Assembly (NCBI GenBank): GCA_943787295.1
Contig: CALSLW010000002.1
Span: 586,189 to 650,188, forward strand
DNA from: an uncultured Flavobacteriaceae bacterium
GTDB taxonomy: Bacteria > Bacteroidota > Bacteroidia > Flavobacteriales > Flavobacteriaceae
Reading direction: 5' to 3'
Length of the DNA: 64,000 bases
Shown piece after piece: positions 10,001 to 20,100 of this stretch; the stretch's first letter is position 1; the number at the start of each line of letters is the position of its first letter. The notes beneath the pieces were generated by a model. That model made no database searches and was not told the origin of the DNA. It was given only the letters and a program-made list of their open reading frames with translations. A program made the translations under genes and the position numbers.

Positions 10001-12081
10001 TCTCCATTATCTGCAACAGTTGCTGTTTTGGTTACTTCAAGTTCTGGTACAAGAGAGGTATATATCACTGTAGGATCATCTGATGTATTTCCATCAGAGT
10101 CATATCCATCATCGGAAGTGTCGGTTATGTCATTGGTATTCCCTGGGCTACTCCCAGTTACCACTACCGTATTTTGAATCAACCCTGAATCTGCTGCAGC
10201 ATTAGTGATTTCATAACTTGCCGAATAAGTAGCGATTTCACCTGCGACTAATGTTCCTTGTAAAGACCCTGATGAAGAAGTAACATAGTCTGGTCCTTGA
10301 TCTAGGGTTAATGAAATGCCATTATTGTCAGTTAAGTTATCTACTATAGTAATTCCTGTAATAGTTTGTCCGCCGATGTTTTCAATGGTTATCGTGTAGT
10401 TTATGATGTCTCCTGCTCCATTAGTTCCATCTCCATTATCTGCTATAGTTGCTGTTTTGGTAACTTCTAATGAACCTCCTGATGTTGTGGTTATTACAGT
10501 TGAGTCACTTGAAGTGTTTCCATCACTATCATCTCCATCGTCACTGATATCGAATACATTGTTTGAATTCCCAGGGCTGCTTGCAGTAACTTCAACCGAG
10601 TTAATTATTGATTGAGTGTTTGCAGCAAGTTGAGAAATAGTATAGGTGGCTGAATAGGTTGCAACTTCTCCCACTGCAAGGTTTCCTTGAGCAGAACTGG
10701 CATCTGAAGAATTAAAGACTGGTCCCACTGAAAGCGCTAATGGATTTCCATCACCATCGGTTAGATTATCTACTAAAGAAAGGCTAGATAAACTTACATT
10801 TCCTGTATTTTGAACTATAATGGTGTATACAATTACATCACCACTATCATTGGTGTTGTTTGAATTGCTATCGATAACCACTGCCGTTTTTGTTGCCTCT
10901 AATAGTGGGTTATTGTGTAGTAAGGTTTCGGTAATATCATTAGTCGTATTTCCATCTGAATCAATTCCATCATCACTTTGATCAGAAACAGAAGAAGTAT
11001 TTAATGGATCAGAAGCAACAGCGGTAACTGTATTTATAACTCTTCCCGAATCAACGTCACTTTGAACAATTGTGTAGGTAGCAGTGTAGGTTGCTATTTC
11101 ATTAATTTTTAAATTTCCAACCGTAGATCCTAAACTAGAATCGTTAAAGCTTATTGGAGCAGAATAACTTAATGTATTGTTGTTTCCATCGGATAATATA
11201 TCTATTAAACTAAGGTTAGATAAAACAACATTTCCAGTGTTTTGAACTGTAATGGTATACACAATTGAATCTCCAAGGTCGTTATTTCCATTGTTGTTTG
11301 TATCGATTACATTGGATCTCTTTGTGACTTCTAAACCTGGGTTGATATCAAAATAAGTTACCGTTGGGTCATTTTCGGTATTGCCGTCAGCATCATTTCC
11401 ATCATCACTCTGATCGGTTACATCATTACTTTGCCCAGGACTACTTGCAACCACATTTACGGTATTGGAAACTAAGCCTGTGTTAACATGACTTTGGTTT
11501 ACAATCAAGTATGCATTGTAAGTTGCCTGTTCTCCTGGAGTCAGTATACCGTTTATGGAGTTTTGTGAAGATCCTCCATAGGTAGGGTCGTTTGAAAGGT
11601 TTATGGTGTTTCCGTTTCCATCATGAAGGATATCAGTAATTGTTATCCCATCTAGGGTCACATTACCTGTATTTCTAACACTAATAGAGTAATTTATTAC
11701 ATCTCCCACACCTGTTAATCCATCACCATTATCGGTTACTTGACTGATTTTAGTTACTTCGATTGAAGGGGATGATGTTATTGTTATAACCGTGGGATCA
11801 TTTGTCGTATTTCCATCATTGTCGTCACCATCGTCAGATACATCACTTATGCTTGTATTACCAAAGGAAGCTGACGCAATTACCTGGTTACTAAAGCCTC
11901 CTGCATCGACAACTGATTGTTCTATGATGTAATATGCTAAATAGTTTGCTGTCTCACTAGCTTTTAAACTTCCCGCTGCAGATCCTAAATTGGCACCTGT
12001 GAAAGTTGGCCCTGAAATTAAATTTAGTTGAGTCCCATTGTTATCCATAAATTGATCAACTACGGTTACTCCTTCCAACAT
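6721..12081 (-). CDS. C-terminal fragment of the giant repeat adhesin; ends in T9SS type B (gliding-motility-associated) sorting domain
   Basis: Tandem ~130-aa repeats ([12 protein letters not shown]...[15 protein letters not shown]...[16 protein letters not shown]). C-term [38 protein letters not shown]...[10 protein letters not shown]...[10 protein letters not shown]. Confidence 0.92.
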   Translation of the reverse strand: [1786 protein letters not shown]

Positions 12082-12181
12082 CGCATTACCTGTGTTCGTA
12101 AGTTTTATATCATATCTAACGAAATCTCCTTTCCCTAATATACCGTCTCCATTATCTGTGATTGTAGCTGTTTTTGTAGCT

Positions 12182-12946
12182 TCAATCCCAGGGAATTTTA
12201 TCTATAAATGTAATTGTAGGATCATCGATGGTGTTACCGTCAGAGTCATCACCATCATCAGAAGTGTCTGTTACATCATTGGTATTCCCTGGAGAAGATG
12301 CCGTAACAACAACAGTGTTAGATGTTCCTCCTGCATCAACTGCAGCCTGTGTTATAGTATATGATGCTATATAAGTAGCTACTTCGCCTAGAGTCAAGGT
12401 CCCTTGACTTGATCCTGCACTAGAAGAAGTAAAGGTTGGACCGCTTGTTAAGGACAATGATCCACCGCTTCCATCGCTAAGCGTATCTACTAAGGTTAAG
12501 TTTGATAAACTCGTGTTACCCTTATTCTCTACCGTTATGGTATATACTATCGTATCTGCTAAATCTACAATACCATTACTATTATTGTCTATTGTTGTTG
12601 CTGTCTTGGTGGCCTCTATCTCAGGAAGTGGAGTAATCTCAACAACTGTTACATCATCTTCAGTATTGCCATCACTATCGTCCCCATCATCTGAAGTGTC
12701 TGTTACATTATTAGTCTGTCCTGGACTACTCGCCGTAGCTAATACACTGTTGTTTACACTCGAAGTCAACGCTGCTGCTGAACTAATAATATAATAACCA
12801 CTATAGGTCGCTATCTCATCTGGCTTCAATGTGCCAGGTGAAGAACCTAATGTAGTTGATGAGAACGATGGACCGTTGGTTAGTGTAAGCGATCCGCCAC
12901 TACCATCTGTTAAAGTATCTACTAAAGTTAGACCTGTTAACGTCAC
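12182..12946 (-). CDS. Fragment of the giant repeat adhesin gene
   Basis: Same repeats. An extra base in the GGG run at 12191-12193 creates the stop ...FIDKIPWD*; removing it restores [46 protein letters not shown], which continues into ORF 6721-12081. Confidence 0.8.
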   Translation of the reverse strand: [254 protein letters not shown]

Positions 12947-13013
12947 ATTGCCCTTGTTCTCTACTGTAATGGTATAATTGATTGCGTCAGACGCTCCTGT
13001 ATCACCATCACCA

Positions 13014-15548
13014 TTATCGGTTACTCGCTGCAGTCTTAGTCACCTCTATTGAACTAGACGCTGTTATGTCTGTTACTGTTGGATCATCTGTAGTGTTACC
13101 ATCATTATCATCACCATCATCACTCATGTCGCTTACATCATTACTATTGCCCGGACTACTAGCAGTCGCTGATGCCTGGTTCGATAAGCCTCCTGCATCT
13201 ACTGCAGCTTGGGTAATGATATAAAGTGCACTATAACTAGCTGTCTCTCCTACTTTGAGCGTTCCTTGTGCTGAACCTTGTGAAGACCCTGAGAACGATG
13301 GACCACTGTTTAAACTAAGTGTTGTACCCGAAGCATCGCTCAATACATCAGCTACTGTTAAACTAGATAAGGTTACATTTCCGTTGTTAACCACAGAGAT
13401 CGTATACTGAACTACATCGCCCTTACCTACTACTCCATCTCCATTATCAGTAATCGCTGATGTCTTAGTAACCTCTAGCGATGGACTATTATCTATACTT
13501 GTATCGGTAGTGTCATCCTCCGTATTACCATCACTATCATCTCCATCATCTGAAGTGTCCGTTACATTGTTACTCTGACCTGGACTACTTCCAGTTACTA
13601 AAACACTGTTGCTAACACCACCTGTATCCAAGGCTGCCTGGGTAATGGTATAACTCGCCGTATAGGTCGCCGTCTCTCCAACCATTAACGTGCCTTGTGC
13701 TGAAGAAGCTGTTGAACTAGTAAAGATTGGTCCACTTGTTAAACTAAGCGGTGAACCATCTCCATCCAATAAAGTGTCGGTTAAGCTTACTCCGCTTAGG
13801 GTTACATTACCCTTATTCTCCACTGTAATGGTGTAAACTATCGTATCCCCTAAATCTGTCGAACCACTTGTGTTATTGTCGATGACTGATGCTGTCTTAG
13901 TTGCTTCTAGTTCGGATGAACGACTAAGAACTACTACTGTATTATCATCTTGGGTTTCTCCATCACTATCGTCACCGTTATCACTACGATCTGTAACATC
14001 ATTCGTGTTTTGTGGAGAGGATGCCGTTGCCATTACCGTATTCACAACACTTCCACTATCCACCGCATCTTGTGTGATAGTATAGGTTGCTGTATAACTC
14101 GCTATCTCACCAACAATTAATGTGCCTTGAGCCGATGAAGCTGTCGAACTATTAAACGTTGGACCACTTGATAAGGATAATGATCCTCCGTCTCCATCGG
14201 TTAAAGTGTCTGCTAAACTAAGTCCTGATAAAGTTACATTACCCTTGTTCTCTACTGTAATGGTGTAAACTATCGTATCCCCTAAATCATTGATGCCATT
14301 ACCATTATTTTGGATAACAACCGCTGTCTTAGTTGTCTCTAGTATTGGATTTGGATTAATTGCCAAGATAGTCGCATCATCAGTAGTATTACCGTCAGTA
14401 TCGTCTCCATCATCTGATACATCGCTAAGACCGCCTGGATTAACTGTGCTACTAGCTGTTACTGTTACACTGTTGATTAATCCTCCTGCATCTACCACAG
14501 CCTGTGTAATAACAAATGTGGCTGCATAGTGCGCTGTCTCATTTGGCTTAATCGTTCCTTCTGAAGATCCTAAATCTCCAAAGTTAAATGTAGGTCCACT
14601 ACTCAGTGTTAATGTATTTGATAATGCATCTGTAAAGGTATCCACTAGTAAAGGATCTGTAATATTTACATTACCCTGGTTCTCGATCTTTATCGTATAA
14701 TTAACCGTATCTCCTACGCCTAAAACTCCATCTCCATTATCAGTAACCGTTCCTTCTTTTGTTACCTCCATTTGAGGACTAGACGTAATATTAACTACCG
14801 TTGGATCATCAGTTGTATTACCATCACCGTCGTTGCCGTTATCCGATACATCGGTAACATCATTACTGTTACCTGGAGTACTGGCTATTGCCTGGGCTGT
14901 ATTGTTTACACTTGGCGTATTCTCCACTGCCGAACTAATTGTATAAGTAGCAGTATAAGTAGCAATCTCCCCTGAGATTAAAGTGCCTTGTGCTGATGAA
15001 CCACTATTAGAAACAAACCTTGGGCCACTATCTAAACTTAAAGGTCCTCCATTACCATCAGTCAATGTATCACTTACAGTTATACTACTTAGGGTAATGT
15101 TTCCTGTGTTGTGTACCGCTATGTTGTAAACAATAACATCTCCCTGATCAGTCTTGCCATTACTATTGGTGTCATTAACTATAGCTGTCTTAGTAACCTC
15201 TATAGATGAATCTGAACTCGTTAAAACTACTGTCTGATCGTTTGTCGTATTACCATCACTATCATCACCATCATCCGATACATCAGTAACATCATTTGTG
15301 TTGCCTGGAGTACTAGCCGTTGCAGATACACTGTTATTTACCGATCCCGTATTAGCCGCATTCTGACTTATCGTATAAGTCGCTGTATAAGTAGATACCT
15401 CGCCTATAGCTAAACTACCTTCTGCTGAAGAAGCACTGTTTGAGTTAAAGGTCGGACCTGATGATAAACTTAATGAACCACCTGATCCGTCAGTTAGAGT
15501 ATCTGTTAAGGATAAACCTGATAAGGGTAACACTACCCGTATTGGCAA
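13014..15548 (-). CDS. Fragment of the giant repeat adhesin gene (inside duplicated copy A)
   Basis: Near-identical to 17805-20339 in the intact ORF. An extra base near 13019-13026 and another at about 15525 break the frame. Confidence 0.8.
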   Translation of the reverse strand: [844 protein letters not shown]

Positions 15549-16240
15549 CAGTTATCGTATAAAACAATTACATCCCCGCTGATCATTATTCCCATTACCA
15601 TTAGTGTCTACTACGGATGCCGTCTTGGTGACTTCAACGCCTCCACTAGATTGTGTATTGACTATTGTTGGATCATCTACGGTATTGCCATCACTGTCAT
15701 CTCCGTCGTCACTGAAGTCTCTGTAACATTTATTGCTCTGCCCTGGGGTAGTAGCAGTACCCGTAACTATGATTGCTGATCGATCCCGTACTAGGCTGCG
15801 TTCTGAGCATTATCGTGTATAGGTTGCGGTGATAGGTTGCTACTGCCTCCTGATTTGCTAGACTCTGCGCGTTGTGAACCGAACCTGATCGAGGACACTT
15901 GTGAAACGTAGGTCCGCTGCATCCAACGATAACTGCATGTACCGTTGCCGTCAGGTAAGAACATCACTTATTGTTACATCCTGTAAGATCGATGTGTCTC
16001 CTGTATTGTTTACCGTGATAGGATATACAACAGTGTCATTAACGTCATTTGTAGCACCATTAGTACCGTCTCCATTATCTATTACAGTTCGCTAGTCTTG
16101 GTTACTCTCCATCGAAGGATCTGGGTATCATTGATCCACATCTGTCGGATCATCCTCAGTATTACCATCACTGTCATCCCCGTCATCACTCTGATCAAAT
16201 ACATCATTGCTGTTACCTGGACTACTCGCCGTTGCTGTAG

Positions 16241-17011
16241 CTATGTTGGAGATTTCAGTGCTACTAAAGGAAGAAGGAACAATATAATAAGCTTGGTAAG
16301 CTGGCTGTTTCTCCTGCTAATAATGACTCCTAGCCCTGACCCCTGATCAGAACCAGAGAAGTAAGGTCCGTTACTCATTACTAAACTGTCCCCATTACCA
16401 TCAGTTAGACTATCGGTAACCGTTAGACTTGAGAGTGTTACATTACCCTTGTTCTCAACAGTGATTACATAGTTAATTACATCTCCTGGGCCTGTATAAC
16501 CATCTCCATTATCAGTCACTGAAGCTGTCTTGGTAACCTCTAACACTGGGACAGGATCAATCGTTACTACAGTTTGATCATCCTCAGTATTACCATCACC
16601 GTCATTACCATTATCTGATATATCAGTAACATTATTGTTATTACCAGGACTACTTGCAGTAACCGTTACTCGGTTGTTTATTGAAGGTGTATTGGCTGCT
16701 GCATTGGATATAGTATAAGTGGCTGTGTAAGTTAAAACTCCTGTCGCTTGAAGAGTAGCCGCAGATGACCCTGTAGTAGCATTAGTTAATGAAGGCCCTG
16801 ATGTGAGTGATAAATTACCTCCATCACCATCAGTCAATACATCGCTTAGTGATATATTAGAAAGTGTTATGCCTCCAGTATTCTCTACCGTTATGGTGTA
16901 CACTATAATATCACCAGCTCCAGTATTACCATCCCCGTTATCTATTACTGCTGCTGTTTTTGTAGCTTCTATTTCTAGGTTCAGCAGTAGCCAAAACAAC
17001 TGTATGGTCAT
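16241..17011 (-). CDS. Fragment of the giant repeat adhesin gene (copy A)
   Basis: Same repeats as 20981-21745, bounded by indel-rich sequence. Confidence 0.7.
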   Translation of the reverse strand: [256 protein letters not shown]

Positions 17012-17108
17012 TTAATCGTGTTCCCATCATTATCATCGCCATTGTCACTTATATCAATGACATCATCGTTGTTGCCAGGACTACTAGAAGTTACTAACAA
17101 CACGGTTT

Positions 17109-20100
17109 TTAATACTCCTCCTGCTCAGCTGCAGCATCTGCCTCGATTGTATATGATGCTGTATAGGTAGCTGTTTCTCCAACTCTTAATGTTCCCTCTG
17201 AAGACCCTGAGCTCGCTGATGTAAAGACTGGTCCACTCGATAGGGAAAGTATATTTCCTGCATTATCAGTCAAAGTATCCGTTAGTGATACTCCTGTGAG
17301 AGTTACGTTTCCAGTGTTTTCTATTGTGATTGTATACACAATTATATCACCCTGATCGTTTGAAGAATTAGAGTTTGAATCAATAACTACTGCTGTCTTA
17401 GTTGCCTCAACTCCTGGATTTGGACTAATCTCAACAACTGTTACATCATCTTCAGTATTGCCATCACTATCGTCCCCATCATCTGAAGTGTCTGTTACAT
17501 TATTAGTCTGTCCTGGACTACTCGCCGTAGCTAATACACTGTTGTTTACACTCGAAGTCAACGCTGCTGCTGAACTAATAATATAATAACCACTATAGGT
17601 CGCTATCTCATCTGGCTTCAATGTGCCAGGTGAAGAACCTAATGTAGTTGATGAGAACGATGGACCGTTGGTTAGTGTAAGCGATCCGCCACTACCATCT
17701 GTTAAAGTATCTACTAAAGTTAGACCTGTTAACGTCACATTGCCCTTGTTCTCTACTGTAATGGTATAATTGATTGCGTCAGACGCTCCTGTATCACCAT
17801 CACCATTATCCGTAACTGCTGCAGTCTTAGTCACCTCTATTGAACTAGACGCTGTTATGTCTGTTACTGTTGGATCATCTGTAGTGTTACCATCATTATC
17901 ATCACCATCATCACTCATGTCGCTTACATCATTACTATTGCCCGGACTACTAGCAGTCGCTGATGCCTGGTTCGATAAGCCTCCTGCATCTACTGCAGCT
18001 TGGGTAATGATATAAAGTGCACTATAACTAGCTGTCTCTCCTACTTTGAGCGTTCCTTGTGCTGAACCTTGTGAAGACCCTGAGAACGATGGACCACTGT
18101 TTAAACTAAGTGTTGTACCCGAAGCATCGCTCAATACATCAGCTACTGTTAAACTAGATAAGGTTACATTTCCGTTGTTAACCACAGAGATCGTATACTG
18201 AACTACATCGCCCTTACCTACTACTCCATCTCCATTATCAGTAATCGCTGATGTCTTAGTAACCTCTAGCGATGGACTATTATCTATACTTGTATCGGTA
18301 GTGTCATCCTCCGTATTACCATCACTATCATCTCCATCATCTGAAGTGTCCGTTACATTGTTACTCTGACCTGGACTACTTCCAGTTACTAAAACACTGT
18401 TGCTAACACCACCTGTATCCAAGGCTGCCTGGGTAATGGTATAACTCGCCGTATAGGTCGCCGTCTCTCCAACCATTAACGTGCCTTGTGCTGAAGAAGC
18501 TGTTGAACTAGTAAAGATTGGTCCACTTGTTAAACTAAGCGGTGAACCATCTCCATCCAATAAAGTGTCGGTTAAGCTTACTCCGCTTAGGGTTACATTA
18601 CCCTTATTCTCCACTGTAATGGTGTAAACTATCGTATCCCCTAAATCTGTCGAACCACTTGTGTTATTGTCGATGACTGATGCTGTCTTAGTTGCTTCTA
18701 GTTCGGATGAACGACTAAGAACTACTACTGTATTATCATCTTGGGTTTCTCCATCACTATCGTCACCGTTATCACTACGATCTGTAACATCATTCGTGTT
18801 TTGTGGAGAGGATGCCGTTGCCATTACCGTATTCACAACACTTCCACTATCCACCGCATCTTGTGTGATAGTATAGGTTGCTGTATAACTCGCTATCTCA
18901 CCAACAATTAATGTGCCTTGAGCCGATGAAGCTGTCGAACTATTAAACGTTGGACCACTTGATAAGGATAATGATCCTCCGTCTCCATCGGTTAAAGTGT
19001 CTGCTAAACTAAGTCCTGATAAAGTTACATTACCCTTGTTCTCTACTGTAATGGTGTAAACTATCGTATCCCCTAAATCATTGATGCCATTACCATTATT
19101 TTGGATAACAACCGCTGTCTTAGTTGTCTCTAGTATTGGATTTGGATTAATTGCCAAGATAGTCGCATCATCAGTAGTATTACCGTCAGTATCGTCTCCA
19201 TCATCTGATACATCGCTAAGACCGCCTGGATTAACTGTGCTACTAGCTGTTACTGTTACACTGTTGATTAATCCTCCTGCATCTACCACAGCCTGTGTAA
19301 TAACAAATGTGGCTGCATAGTGCGCTGTCTCATTTGGCTTAATCGTTCCTTCTGAAGATCCTAAATCTCCAAAGTTAAATGTAGGTCCACTACTCAGTGT
19401 TAATGTATTTGATAATGCATCTGTAAAGGTATCCACTAGTAAAGGATCTGTAATATTTACATTACCCTGGTTCTCGATCTTTATCGTATAATTAACCGTA
19501 TCTCCTACGCCTAAAACTCCATCTCCATTATCAGTAACCGTTCCTTCTTTTGTTACCTCCATTTGAGGACTAGACGTAATATTAACTACCGTTGGATCAT
19601 CAGTTGTATTACCATCACCGTCGTTGCCGTTATCCGATACATCGGTAACATCATTACTGTTACCTGGAGTACTGGCTATTGCCTGGGCTGTATTGTTTAC
19701 ACTTGGCGTATTCTCCACTGCCGAACTAATTGTATAAGTAGCAGTATAAGTAGCAATCTCCCCTGAGATTAAAGTGCCTTGTGCTGATGAACCACTATTA
19801 GAAACAAACCTTGGGCCACTATCTAAACTTAAAGGTCCTCCATTACCATCAGTCAATGTATCACTTACAGTTATACTACTTAGGGTAATGTTTCCTGTGT
19901 TGTGTACCGCTATGTTGTAAACAATAACATCTCCCTGATCAGTCTTGCCATTACTATTGGTGTCATTAACTATAGCTGTCTTAGTAACCTCTATAGATGA
20001 ATCTGAACTCGTTAAAACTACTGTCTGATCGTTTGTCGTATTACCATCACTATCATCACCATCATCCGATACATCAGTAACATCATTTGTGTTGCCTGGA

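Larger units (their letters stand above)
12634..17425. repeat. Higher-order tandem repeat copy A (about 4792 bp)
   Basis: Aligned by eye to copy B: offset 4792 at its start, 4791 over 13031-15525, 4740 at 16151, 4734 at 17167. Carries about 58 extra bases relative to B. Confidence 0.9.

Noticed and set aside
12081-17109. Programmed frameshifting or phase variation as the cause of the ORF breaks
   Set aside because: The breaks are many, insertion-biased, not at slippery heptamers or long homopolymers, and concentrated in one copy of a near-identical duplication; sequencing/assembly error is simpler.
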